NCBI RefSeq assembly: GCF_019703515.2
Contig: NC_059388.1
Coordinates: forward strand, 5,235,979 to 5,299,978
Direction: 5' to 3'
From: Myxocyprinus asiaticus
Lineage: Eukaryota; Chordata; Actinopteri; Cypriniformes; Catostomidae
DNA length: 64,000 nt
Shown here: in pieces, positions 23,383 through 31,283 of the stretch
Numbering within the stretch: the first letter of the stretch is position 1
Layout: the number at the start of each line of letters is the position of its first letter
Translations under genes and position numbers: made by a program
Notes under the pieces: generated by a model
Seen by the model: only the letters and a program-made list of their open reading frames with translations
Databases searched by the model: none
What the model was told of the DNA's origin: nothing

Positions 23383-24861
23383 AGTATATACATACACACA
23401 CACACATACACACACACACACATGAAATCCGTTTTTTAAACATTAAAAGTATTACATTATTTTTGTATACATTTTATTTTTAATTATTTAATTGATTAAA
23501 CAACTTTTTCAGTTAAAAATAAGTAACAGGAAAAGGGTGAGTTTTGATTTGTAAAGATGTGTGGGTTTTTATACCTGAAAAATAACATGCTGCATATGTT
23601 TATTTAAAATATTTTCAGATGCATTACACCTGAGCTGAAGTCACTGGCCTTGGGCGTTCAAACACTTGTGATGCGAACGCTAGGTACAAAAATTTAGATA
23701 ACAGTTAATGAATATTAATTTATCTAACCTGGGCAAGAAAACAACAATAAATCACAGGCTGGACAATATTTTGTGTGCAGGTGTCAGATATTCCATACTA
23801 CTACTAATAATAATAATAATAATACATAAATAAATAAAACGTTTTTTTTTTTCCTCCGGTAAAACATTTACCACTGTTATGTTTACCCATAACAGAGTTG
23901 AACTATTGAACTTGATGAGGAAATTGTTTGACAGTGAATACTGAAAGACAGTAAAAGAAACATAACACTGTTTGTACCATTGGGTCAAAATTTATTATGT
24001 CATTATCTCAAATATGATACATTTTCTGATAAATCTGATAAAAAAAAATAATAAAAAAAACTACTTTTAAACAGGGAAATGTCAGTATGACAGGGTTATA
24101 ACGTTTCAACGTTACAAATTCTGTTTTCTCAGAAAATGCACAACACATTTTAGGACAAAAACTACACAGACAGCAAAAATATGATATTTTCATTTCCACA
24201 AAAGAAATATTTAAGTAGAATTTGATTTCATTTTACTTAAGCCATTAAAATATAATTGTGATGAAGATACAAACTGACTAATATTCAGATGAAAAACAAT
24301 CATGTATAAATATTGTTTTATGTTTAATATTTATTTTGCATTATACTTTTAACAGAGGTACATGTAAGCTATCAAATTATATGGCTTAATTATATCAGTA
24401 AATATAATTAGGGACATAAATGGCAAAGTTTCCTGAGAATGACCCTTTGAATGTTTTTTCTAAACTGGAAATATTTTTTTCTGAAGGTGGTATACCTGCT
24501 CCAATGTATTTTGGAGCTCTTATCGACTCAACATGTTTGAAATGGGGAATGAAAAGATGTGGAGGCCGAGGGGCCTGTCGTATGTATGACTCAGATATGT
24601 ACAGGTGTGTATGTGTGATTATACTGTATATTGCTCTCATTAGGCCTGGATCTCATTTGATGTTCTGTTTACAGAGTCATATTCCTGGGCCTCATCACAT
24701 GTTTGAGTGGCTGTTCCTACTTCTTTGTCATTGCTGTCATTATGCGCCTAAGAAAGCAGTTTAGAAAAGAGGAGATCAAAGTACTAGAGCAAACAACTGG
24801 CAAGCATATTGAGATTGAGCTTCAAGCCCCAGAAATGTGCAACCCTGACAGACAGATCTAA
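8092..24861 (+). CDS. Slco1-family organic anion transporter, copy A (last six exons)
   Basis: Six + strand exons (8092-8287, 15714-15879, 23023-23207, 23619-23683, 24487-24604, 24675-24861) join in one open frame of about 305 residues ending at TAA 24859-24861. The protein is the C-terminal half of a 12-pass Oatp1 carrier. It has transmembrane segments, then the large extracellular Cys-rich Kazal-like loop, then the [20 protein letters not shown] and [15 protein letters not shown] stretch typical of Slco1, the last membrane segment and a short cytosolic tail. Each exon has AG/GT borders and fitting phase. Exon lengths (196, 166, 185, 65, 118) agree with copy B where that copy is undamaged. 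The upstream exons must lie left of the window. The product would move organic anions across the plasma membrane; the exact paralogue (1c1, 1d1, 1e1, 1f type) cannot be settled here. Confidence 0.9.
8401..9600 (+). mobile_element. Decayed Tc1-like DNA transposon
   Basis: Ends are inverted repeats: TACATTGCCTGGCCAAAAAA on the left and, read backward from 9600, TACACTGCCTGACCACAAAA, each beginning with the TA target. The transposase can be followed on the + strand in shifting frames. It has an N-terminal helix-turn-helix part (about 8600-8740, [20 protein letters not shown]) and a DDE end (9256-9400, [12 protein letters not shown]...[20 protein letters not shown]). Many stops and frame changes mean it is inactive. 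It lies in the intron after the copy A exon at 8092-8287. Confidence 0.9.
9640..10419 (+). repeat. LTR-like repeat, family member 1
   Basis: T-rich DNA with phrases such as GAATATTATTTCATTTGTCA and GTCTAGTTGGATTT that recur at 14600-14790. The right end holds AATAAAACTTTTGTTCTCTG (about 10360-10380) before CCTTGACA, which looks like a polyadenylation region and LTR end. The open frames 9852-10388 are compositional. Confidence 0.55.
10420..10756. other. Unrecognised GC-balanced segment
   Basis: Between an LTR-like repeat and a truncated DIRS element lies about 330 bp open on both strands (10432-10743 +, 10393-10680 -). The + frame reads [20 protein letters not shown] and onward. I recognise no family; it could be retroelement flank or captured DNA. 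Confidence 0.35.
10757..10885 (-). pseudogene. DIRS RNase H N-terminal fragment
   Basis: Reads [20 protein letters not shown] and [14 protein letters not shown]. The D-A-S and E-L-L residues are the first two catalytic positions of an RNase H fold. It stops at the truncation point of the element. Confidence 0.75.
10916..12187 (-). pseudogene. DIRS reverse transcriptase, 423-codon open frame
   Basis: The longest open frame in the window. Reverse transcriptase blocks appear in order: [20 protein letters not shown], then [36 protein letters not shown], the catalytic [13 protein letters not shown], and [15 protein letters not shown]. The YLDD aspartates are intact. The N-terminal part is Pro-rich and of gag-linker type. 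The frame ends where RNase H should follow, and the element lacks its ends, so it is a fragment despite the sound catalytic domain. Confidence 0.85.
12375..12835 (-). pseudogene. DIRS gag C-terminal remnant
   Basis: Two overlapping frames (12623-12375 and 12835-12620) match the gag region at 20401-20847. They share [20 protein letters not shown] with the better copy's [20 protein letters not shown], and FAQQFSA-type sequence. A frame change separates them. Confidence 0.65.
13033..13579 (+). repeat. GC-rich internal part of an LTR element
   Basis: GC-rich DNA with repeated GGAGACCCCT-type phrases leads into an AT-rich patch (13378-13450) and a purine-rich tract GAGAGAACGAGAGAGGAA just before an LTR. 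It is probably the 3' noncoding part of a + strand Gypsy-type element. The open frames on both strands here carry no domain. Confidence 0.5.
13580..13822 (+). repeat. 3' LTR of a + strand Gypsy-type element
   Basis: A 243-bp segment with TGTGGCAGG start and TTGTTACA end, preceded by a polypurine tract. The matching 5' LTR is not in the window. Confidence 0.6.
13823..14810 (+). repeat. LTR-element 3' region with Pro-rich repeats, member 2
   Basis: A region coding short Pro/Val/Ala-rich repeats ([17 protein letters not shown]) built on CTGCTCCAGTGGTCCC-type units (13823-14180) is followed by T-rich LTR-like DNA. The latter matches 9660-10050 (TGAGCACATGGTTC, TTATTTCATTTGTCACACC). The minus-strand element at 46440-48480 has the same plan. 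No integrase or polymerase is present. Confidence 0.5.
14811..15713. other. Intron of copy A, no gene seen
   Basis: AT-rich intron DNA. The stretch 15330-15540 has the look of an interspersed repeat but no protein. It ends at the acceptor of the Kazal-loop exon. Confidence 0.45.
15714..15879 (+). CDS. Slco1 copy A exon: Kazal-like loop
   Basis: Acceptor CAG at 15711-15713, donor GT at 15880. The frame runs [20 protein letters not shown], then [20 protein letters not shown], then GSSGHGKNM. The cysteine spacing and the VC-x(4)-G-x-TY-x-SPCLAGC pattern are the Kazal-type module of the extracellular loop between helices 9 and 10 of Oatps. It is 166 bp long and in phase with both neighbours. Confidence 0.92.
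15972..16345 (-). repeat. DIRS 3' inverted repeat and internal complementary region
   Basis: 16005-16200 is the inverse of the right terminal repeat, including GACACTAGGGGTCACTGTTG and TATAAAAGGAGCTGG. After it, 16240-16345 repeats in compact form the outer edges of both ends (CCTCCATCAGGGAATGGAGG, GTAACCAGGACATTCCCTAT, GTCACTCACTCGACGTTGTG). That is the internal complementary region used to join DIRS ends into a circle. Confidence 0.8.
17056..18039 (-). pseudogene. DIRS tyrosine recombinase
   Basis: An N-terminal, core-binding type part is seen at 18039-17806 ([20 protein letters not shown] and [18 protein letters not shown]). The catalytic part is at about 17640-17056, with the R-bearing KRVGDLQAF (about 17600), [13 protein letters not shown] (H-x-x-R) and [20 protein letters not shown] with the nucleophile Tyr. 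All R, H-x-x-R and Y positions can be seen, but stops lie between the parts (near 17515 and around 17700-17800). Confidence 0.8.
18033..18503 (-). pseudogene. DIRS region after RNase H (methylase-like domain?)
   Basis: A 156-codon frame with [40 protein letters not shown] and [17 protein letters not shown]. In DIRS elements the segment between RNase H and recombinase has been compared to a DNA adenine methylase; the order VDLFAS...APYW agrees with that region. I infer placement only and no activity. Confidence 0.6.
18373..18957 (-). pseudogene. DIRS RNase H
   Basis: A 194-codon frame reading [39 protein letters not shown] and [20 protein letters not shown]. These carry the D, E and D catalytic positions of RNase H. 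It follows the polymerase directly, as in DIRS elements. Confidence 0.8.
18912..20297 (-). pseudogene. DIRS reverse transcriptase with altered active site
   Basis: Two main frames (20297-19599 and 19400-18912) make up the polymerase, matching the 423-codon frame at 12187-10916. Blocks include [40 protein letters not shown], and [17 protein letters not shown]. The catalytic motif reads NYLNDWLIL, so the first aspartate of YLDD is Asn. Stops between 19400 and 19599 remove continuity. Confidence 0.85.
20401..20847 (-). pseudogene. DIRS gag C-terminal frame
   Basis: Reads [20 protein letters not shown] then [20 protein letters not shown], ending in a Pro-rich basic tail ([19 protein letters not shown]). 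It lies between the gag N-terminal frame and the polymerase and is offset from both. A related sequence in the 2.4-kb DIRS copy is at 26680-26960. Confidence 0.75.
21106..21834 (-). pseudogene. DIRS gag N-terminal frame
   Basis: A 242-codon frame starting [20 protein letters not shown], with [14 protein letters not shown] then SCPHCENM, a possible Cys/His zinc-binding pattern. Ser- and Pro-rich sequence follows ([20 protein letters not shown]). The ATG at 21834 is the first after the terminal repeat. The rest of gag (20847-20401, [16 protein letters not shown] and [20 protein letters not shown]) is in another frame. Confidence 0.8.
22040..22235 (-). repeat. DIRS 5' inverted terminal repeat with promoter-like box
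   Basis: In element sense it starts GTTCCCTATCTGTCACTCAC, then runs through TAGTGACACTAGGGGTCA and a TATACAAGGAGCTGGTATGC stretch. The same DNA appears inverted at 16005-16200. In the copies at 16143 and 25922 the box reads TATAAAAGGAGCTGG, a good TATA element. Confidence 0.8.
23023..23207 (+). CDS. Slco1 copy A exon: end of loop and a membrane segment
   Basis: Acceptor CAG at 23020-23022, donor GT at 23208. It reads [16 protein letters not shown], then [20 protein letters not shown] and [17 protein letters not shown], and splits an Arg codon at the end. The CSC and GQCPR...C elements complete the extracellular cysteine loop. A diverged second copy of most of this exon lies at 28187-28351. 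Confidence 0.93.
23312..23454. repeat. Hairpin with a GT/CA microsatellite stem
   Basis: Arms TAATACTTTTAGTGTTTAAA (from 23312) and its inverse ending at 23454 enclose a GT run (about 23343-23380) and a CA run (about 23394-23422) around a short TACAGTATATACAT centre. The stem can pair over about 65 bases with few mismatches. It lies in the intron between copy A exons 23023-23207 and 23619-23683. Confidence 0.75.
23619..23683 (+). CDS. Slco1 copy A 65-bp exon
   Basis: Acceptor CAG at 23616-23618, donor GT at 23684. It encodes [20 protein letters not shown] plus LG, the conserved PELKSLALG stretch of Oatps. The length of 65 bp matches copy B (63298-63362). Confidence 0.93.
24487..24604 (+). 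CDS. Slco1 copy A 118-bp exon
   Basis: Acceptor AAG at 24484-24486, donor GT at 24605. It encodes [20 protein letters not shown] and then [19 protein letters not shown], one of the most conserved parts of Slco1 proteins. The length matches copy B (63807-63924). Confidence 0.95.
24675..24861 (+). CDS. Slco1 copy A last coding exon
   Basis: Acceptor CAG at 24672-24674. It encodes [20 protein letters not shown] (the last membrane helix), [20 protein letters not shown], and a short tail ending NPDRQI then TAA at 24859-24861. The tail is short and acidic/basic mixed; it does not end in a clear class I PDZ ligand. Confidence 0.92.
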
Positions 24862-25264
24862 AACTGACTCCAGTCTCAGAGAAAAGACAACAGAGACAAC
24901 CAGCTTAGAAGGCTAAAGAGGAGCTATCACTCTCTGTTGCTCATTCAGGGAATTCAAGAAGCAGTAATGGCAGATTAATAGGTAAACTGAACACCTCATG
25001 GAGAGGAGTGCAACCAACCAATCAATGACCGGGACAGCAGGCCATAAGAAACCAGAAGGGCCATAGGAGCCCACCCCATCTCTACAGTACTGTTCTATGA
25101 TTCAGAGTTTGTAAATACATTTAAAACAAGAACTGAAAAGAACTCTGATTCATGGCTTTGTACTTCAAATGACATAATCCTTCAACCTGTTACTTTCCCT
25201 ACATTTTAGCGAAATTATTTTAATGTGACTTGTACGTATCGTGGCATTTTTCTGGTGAAATAAA
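24862..25264 (+). other. Slco1 copy A 3' UTR with poly(A) signal
   Basis: Noncoding DNA after the stop, with AATAAA at 25259-25264. A related stretch reappears at 28355-28400 in the duplicated segment, which shows that the duplication included this UTR. A second ATAAAG-type signal lies at about 25398-25404. Confidence 0.75.
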
Positions 25265-25489
25265 CACTAGAGGCTAAAACAACAATTTGTATTTCCTTTA
25301 CCACAAATTATATGTAAAACGGCAGCTTATAGGTTCATAAACACTTTTTTTTCACACTGTTCCTCACACAATGCTATCTTATGCCATCTAAACACTTTCA
25401 ATAAAGTACATTACTTGTAAGGCGATACATTTTAATGTCTGCATTACATAACTGCATTTACAAGCTTGTTCAAGTGTGATCAAATTGCA

Positions 25490-25560
25490 TAGTAGCTCAA
25501 CCGATAGAGCGTTGTGATGCAAAGGACCAAGGTATGAGTCCTGAAGAGCATGCAAGTCGT
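25490..25560 (+). repeat. tRNA-like sequence, copy 1
   Basis: AGTAGCTCAACCGATAGAGC resembles the D-arm and A box of a tRNA, and GGTATGAGTCC further on resembles a decayed B box. It does not fold as a full tRNA that I can verify. It is probably a tRNA-derived repeat or pseudogene and recurs at 31926. Confidence 0.5.
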
Positions 25561-25773
25561 AACATGAGCCAAAAGTATAATAGCATAAAATAGCAAAAAA
25601 GTATAAAAAAAACAAACAAACATGCAGATATCTGATATGGTAAAAATATTTGATACTGATCTGATGCTGTAAGTTAAAGACAGCGATTGTAGTCCTTTAT
25701 TAGTAGTTGGCCTTCATCCTAGAGTTTGATCAATAAATGTAACAATTTATTCTCATATTTGCATTCATCACAG

Positions 25774-28186
25774 GTTCCCTATCTGTCATTCACTCGACGT
25801 TGTGTCGATGTAGTGACACTAGGGGTCACTCTTGGGAGCCCGAGACACCTCTGGTCTTTGATAAAAGGCCAATGAAAATTGGCAAGTGGTATTTGCATGC
25901 CACTCCCCCGGACATACCGGTATAAAAGGAGCTGGTATGCAACCACTCATTCAGATTTTCTCTTCGGAGCCGAACGGTCATGCTCACTAAGCTGAATTCC
26001 CACGACTGTTCATTCACCTCTGCTGGATCTGACTGCGCATTTCAGCGGCTTCTCCCTCCTCTGCACTGGTGCACTGCAGAGAATACCCCTGGGCACTTCG
26101 GCAGAAATAAGAGTATATTTCTCTAAAAGAATATATTTCTCTAAAAGAGCGGCACACACGAAACATCTTTTTAAAGATGCGTCTTTTTAAAGATGCCTTT
26201 CCTTTGTGTGTTATTCCTGGTTGCGCTCGTTAACTCTCGCCTTCTGACGTTCACGATCACTGTCTTTCATGTCTGAGCACTGCTCACGTGGAGACAGCGT
26301 TCGTGGATGGTCATGTACTCATTGCGAGGACATGTCCATGGCAATGATGTGGTCGCGGCTCGCCTTCGTAAGAAAGCAAGCCACCCCAGAGGCTCCCCGC
26401 CTCGGTCCTTTTACCCACGGGTATGAGGCCAGTGCGGCTAGCACTTGGGGCGATTTGGGGACCCCAATGGGACCGCTTCCGGTGGGTATCCCCCCACGGA
26501 CCTCCCATTCTCCAGCACGCTCGTCTGCCCCGATCGGGCTTCCGGATGAGTCCTTCGGCTTGTCTCACGGCGAGTTCAACCTCTTATTCGGAGCCCGCGA
26601 AGGTGATGAGCTCTCGAGCACAGCATCGGAGAGTGGGCTCCTCCAGTCGGATGCGGAAGCCTCAGCTGGGCTCCAACCATCAAGGCCTTTGCCCAGCAGT
26701 TCTCGACGGTGGAGCAGCAGACGGAGGCTATCCGGCATATCCTACCCCGGCACGGCTCAAGATCCCGCACCCTGTCTGCTCATCGCCAAGGGTGTCCCCC
26801 TGCGGTGACTGCACTGGCTCCGCCCCAGCCCACCCCTTCGGCCCGGCCCCGGCGTGGAGCCCACCGCAGGAAGCAGATGCCACCCGTCTCGCGGCCGCCA
26901 AGAACCCGTGAAAGGCTTCAAAGCGCCCTTGAGACGGGTGACCCAGGGACGACAAAACCCGCTGCTCTGGAGCTGGTAAGCAGACCTCTCCATCCCCCGG
27001 TCAAAGGCCAGGAGGAGAATAGTTTTGTTACCTTTGCATTTAATTGCGCTGCATGCCCAAGTGGCTGCAGTACTCAAGAGTTCAGCAAGAGCAGTTTCCT
27101 TGTTCCCTGGGTCACATATCCCGTGCGCACGGCCGTCATCATGACCACCGTCCACCACTCCATTTGGCAGATGAGCCCTGTGGCAGTTGAGTTTGCGGAG
27201 AGACTCGCTGCTGGCCCAGTACACGTGCTAACTAAGAGTCCTGTTCTGGGGTAGGTGCTCCGCATGTTGTGGTTCCCTGTAAGGCTAACCCTATGCGATA
27301 TATATCTTCCGCTAATTTGTTTCCCTGTTGGCAAACTGCGTCTTCCTTGGGCAGAGCCCCTCTGCCCCAGTCTCCATGTTTGTAGTAACTCCTCCCCCGT
27401 TGGGTAGGATCTACCTTGAAGACTCTCCACATGGTCGGAAAGACCATGTGACGTATTCTTCCACTTAAATATCCCCCCCTCTCTTTGGGCGAGGTGTGGT
27501 CTCCGCGGTGTCCTCCCCTTGGGAGGGACACCCCCCAACTAGACCTGACGGCCCAGTCAGATAATCCCCCTTCTTTTTTAGGGAGTGGAAAAAGAGAAGG
27601 GGAAAAGAGGCCATGACTGGGTTAGCCTGTCTCTATCTTTTGGGTAGTCGACTTGTCCCCAAAGGGCCGTTCGAAACTCATAACTATGTTGGGGGAGGTT
27701 ACGTGTCAACCTGCTGTGCTGGCTACGAGGCACACAGTGGTCTGCCAACCACACACCGCCAGTTCACGTAACACAGTTCAGTTAGTTTTGGCATTTCCTA
27801 TAGGGGCCCCTAGTGTCACTACATCGACACAATGTCGAGTGAGTGACAGATAGGGAACGTCATGGTTACTTGCGTAATCTCCGTTACCTGATGGAGGGAA
27901 CGAGACGTTGTGTCCCTCCTGCCACAACGCTGAACTACCCGCTGAAATGGCCGGACCTTGTCTCGGCTCCTCAGCATAAAACCTGAATGAGTGGTTGCAT
28001 ACCAGCTCCTTTTATCCCCGTATGTGCAGGGGAGTGGCATGGAAATACCACTTGCCAATTTTCACTGGCCTTTTATCAAAGAGCAGAGGTGTCTCGGGCT
28101 CCCAAGGGTGACCCCTAGTGTCACTACATCGACACAACGTCTCGTTCCCTCCATCAGGGAACGGAGGTTACGCAAGTAACCATGAC
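25774..28186 (+). mobile_element. Deleted DIRS element, 2.4 kb, non-autonomous
   Basis: A + strand DIRS element with both terminal repeats (GTTCCCTATCTGTCATTCAC at 25774; CGCAAGTAACCATGAC ending 28186) and the internal complementary region (about 27815-27920). It keeps a gag remnant but no polymerase, RNase H or recombinase. The element is flanked by GTT on both sides (25774-25776 and 28187-28189), matching the exon start GTTTTCC in copy A. Confidence 0.9.
26191..27150 (+). pseudogene. gag remnant of the deleted DIRS element
   Basis: From the ATG at 26191 (MPFLCVLFLVALVNSRL) frames change several times. The frame 26269-26808 matches the larger copy ([38 protein letters not shown]) and 26709-27254 holds the Pro-rich basic C-terminus ([20 protein letters not shown]). 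After about 27100 the sequence jumps to DNA found near the 3' end of the 6.26-kb copy, marking the internal deletion. Confidence 0.7.
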
Positions 28187-28351
28187 GTTTTCCACAACTG
28201 TAGCTGTGTCTTGACACCCTCACCAGTAGAGGGCAGTAGGTCTGTTTCTCTAGGCCAGTGTCCCAGAGGGCCCGAATGCACCCGAAGTTTCACCTTCTAC
28301 TTGGCAGTCTCTGTCCTCAGCTCCTTCATCAACTCTCTGGGCACAACCCCT
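28187..28351 (+). pseudogene. Orphan duplicate of a Slco1 exon
   Basis: Nearly identical to 23023-23187 of copy A; the frame still reads [16 protein letters not shown] and [20 protein letters not shown] with Met changed to Leu. The acceptor side is replaced by a DIRS end and the last part of the exon and donor are deleted, so it cannot be spliced as in copy A. Confidence 0.9.
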
Positions 28352-29284
28352 AAAGTGATTTTTCTGGTGAAATAACACTAGAGGCTAAAACAACAACAAC
28401 CTGTATTTCCTTTCTCAAAATCAAATCACTTTTATTGTCACAGAACCATATACACAAGTGCAATAGTGTGTGAAATTCTTGGGTGCAGTTCCGAGCAACA
28501 TAGCAGTTGTGACAGTGATGAGACATATACCAATTTACAATAAACTTCAGATTTACACAACACAATTTAAAATCTAATATACACATAATTACACACAACA
28601 CAATATACAAATAATAACAAATGTACATTATACGATACACACAATATAGAATACATATTATACAATACAAAATAGAATATATAGTATATATAAATGTACA
28701 GTAGGTTGTATTGTACTGTATTGACATTCAGGCTGTCGGTTGATAGTCAGTTGCCAGTGTGTTGTTCAGAGAGATATAATTATGGCAGTCCAGTGTGAGA
28801 TAATAAGATTAATAAAGTGCAGTGCTGATGTATATTGATCGTGAGAGATCAAGAGTTCAAAAGTCTGATTGCTTGGGGGAAGAAGCTGTCATGAAGTCGC
28901 CTGGTGCAGGTCCTGATGCTGCAATATCGCCTGCCTGATGGTAGCAGTGACAGCAGCCCATGGCTCGGGTGGCTGGAGCCTCTGATGATCCGCCGAGCTT
29001 TTTTCACACACCGCCTGGTATATATGTCCTGGAGGGAGGGAAGCTCACCTCCGATGATGTGTCTGGCAGTTCACACCACCCTTTGCAGGGCTTTGCGGTT
29101 GTGGGTGGTGTTATTGCTTTACCAGGCGGAGATGCAGCCAGTCAAGATGCTCTCTACAGTGCTGGTGTAGAACCGTGTGAGGATGTGGTGGTTCATTCCA
29201 AACTTCCTCAGCCGTCTCTGGAAGAAGAGGTGCTGATGAGCCTTCTTCACAACGGCCTCAGTATGGACATACCATGTGAGTTCC

Positions 29285-30256
29285 TCAGTGATGTGGACAC
29301 CCAGGAACTTGAAGTTGCTGACTCTCCACTGGTGCTCCATTGATGGTGATGGGGCTGTGTTCCCTTTCTCTTCTCCTGAAGTCCACCACAAGCTCCTTTG
29401 TCTTACTGATGTTGAGGGAGAGGTTGTGCTCCTGACACCAGTGTGTCAGATTGTGAACCTCCTCTCTGTAGGCTGTTTCATCATTGTCAGTGATCAGACC
29501 TACCACCGTCGTATCATCAGCACACTTAATGATGGCATTGGAGCTGTGTGTTGCCACACAGTCATGTGTGTACAGGGAGTACAGGAGTGGGCTGAGAACA
29601 CAGCCCTGTGGGGCTCCAGTGTTGAGGGTCAGTGATGAGGAGATGTTACTGCCCATTCTAACCACCTGGCATCTGCTTGACTGGAAGTCCAGGATCCAGC
29701 TGCACAGCGAGCTGTTTAAGCCCAGAGCCCGGAGTTTCTCATCAAGCTTGGAGGGCACTATGGTGTTGAATGCTGAGCTGTAGTCTACAAACAGCATTCT
29801 CACATAAGTGTTCCTTTTTTCCAGGTGGGAGGGAGCAGTGTGTATTATAGATGCAATGGCATCATCAGTGGAGCGGTTGTTGTGGTAAGCAAACTGCAAT
29901 GGGTCCAGTGATGGAGGCAGCACAGAGCAGATGTAATCTCTGATTAGTCTCTCAAAGCATTTGCTTATGATGGGGGTCAGAGCAACAGGACACCAGTCAT
30001 TTAAGCAAGTAATTTTAGATTGCTTTGGTACAGGCACAATGGTGGATGTTTTAAAGCATGTGGGCACTACAGACAAAGAGAGGGAAAGGTTGAAAATATC
30101 CATAAAAACACCAGCCAGTTGGTTCGTGCACGCTCTGATGACACGGCCCGGAATGCCGTCTGGACCCGCAGCTTTAAGGATATTCACCTGTCGGAAGGAT
30201 CGGGTTACATCTGCTGGAGAGACGGAGAGTGAACTAACCCCTGTAGCTTCGGCCAA
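29285..30256 (-). pseudogene. L2 reverse transcriptase domain
   Basis: A 323-codon frame with LKAAGPDGIPGRVIRACTNQ, LDPLQFAYHNNRSTDDAI, MLFVDYSSAFNTIVPSKL, TGAPQGCVLSPLLYSLYT and IIKCADDTTVVGLITDND. The F-A-D-D motif reads CADD, keeping both aspartates. The C-terminal part continues in another frame at 29391-29119 (HQHLFFQRRLRKFGMNHHIL). Frame breaks mark the copy as dead. Confidence 0.88.
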
Positions 30257-30428
30257 GAGAGCTCTCTCGACGAGGGCGGTGTTATTTCCCTCGAAACGTG
30301 CATAAAAAGTATTTAGCTCATCGAGGAGAGGCAGCGGTGTTCACGGCGGAGATTTATTCCCTTTAAAGTCCGTGATGATATTAATTCCCTGCCACATGCT
30401 TCTAGAGTTGGTGGTGTTAAACTGTCCT

Positions 30429-31283
30429 TCAATCTTGTTCCTGTACTGGCGTTTTGCTGCTCTGATAGTTTTGGAGGGCATAACTGGCTTGTTTATGCTC
30501 CTCCGCATTCCCAGAATTAAAAGCGGAGGTCCATGCATTAAGTGCCGCGCGAATATTGCTATTAATCCAAGGTTTCTGGTTCGGGTAGATCCGTATTGTT
30601 TTGGATGGAACAACATCCTCTACGCACTTTCTGATGAAACGCATGACGCTATCAGCGTAAAGCTCAATATCGTCATCAGAGGCTGACCGGAACATCTCCC
30701 AGTCCGCGTGATCAAAACAGTCTTGTTGCGTAGAATCTGACTGGTCCGACGTGCACTGGATCGTTCTGAGGGTGGGTGCTTCCTGTTTCAGTTTCTGCCT
30801 GTAAGCGGGCAGTAGCAGAATGGAAGAGTGGTCCGATTTGCCAAATGGTGGGCGGGGGAGGGATTTGTAGCCATCCTGGAAGGGAGAGTAGCAGTGGTCC
30901 AAAACCCGGTCCCCTCGTGTGTTAAAACTAATGTGTTGGTGGTATTTTGGTGCAATTGATTTGAAATTGGCTTTGTTAAAGTCCCCGGTCACAATGAACG
31001 CAGCCTCAGGGTGCACGGTTTCCTGCTTGCTTATAATCCCATACAGTTCCTTGAGTGCCCAGTCTGTGTCGGCTTGTGGCGGGATGTACACAGCTGTGAT
31101 AATGACCGCTGTGAATTCCCTCGGTAGCCAGAATGGTCGACACAGAAGCATGAGAAATTCCAGATCAGGAGATCTGAAAGACTTGATAGAATGTACGTTC
31201 TTCTGATCACGCCAGGATTTGTTGATCTTAAAACATACACCACCACCTCTGCATTTACCTGAGAGGTCTTTTGCTCTGTCCAA
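30429..31283 (-). pseudogene. L2 endonuclease (APE-type) domain
   Basis: A 284-codon frame with GGGVCFKINKSWRD, AVYIPPQADTDWALKEL, IVTGDFNKANFKSI, RVLDHCYSPFQDGY and FGKSDHSSILLLPA. The GDFN and SDH motifs are those of AP-endonuclease-like LINE nucleases that nick the target. It ends in the linker VPSKTIRIYPNQKPWINSNI before the polymerase frame, which is offset. Confidence 0.85.

Larger units (their letters stand above)
22869..25606 (+). repeat. Tandem duplication unit 1 (source, with copy A 3' end)
   Basis: From ACATGCAGATTTCTGATATG (22869) to GCAAAAAAGTATAAA (25606) the sequence recurs, with gaps and insertions, at 25620-32045. This unit holds the last four exons of copy A, its 3' UTR and about 340 bp beyond, so the duplication was tandem and head to tail. 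Confidence 0.85.

Noticed and set aside
25490..25560. Functional tRNA gene
   Set aside because: Only an A-box-like part is good; the B box is degenerate and I could not form a full cloverleaf. The copy at 31926 comes from the segment duplication.
28118..28375. New short protein-coding gene with Slco1 similarity
   Set aside because: It is a partial duplicate exon fused to a DIRS end; the acceptor and donor are gone.
29285..31283. Host gene with endonuclease and polymerase domains
   Set aside because: Domain order, motifs and the 3' tail are those of an L2-like LINE, and the frame is broken.
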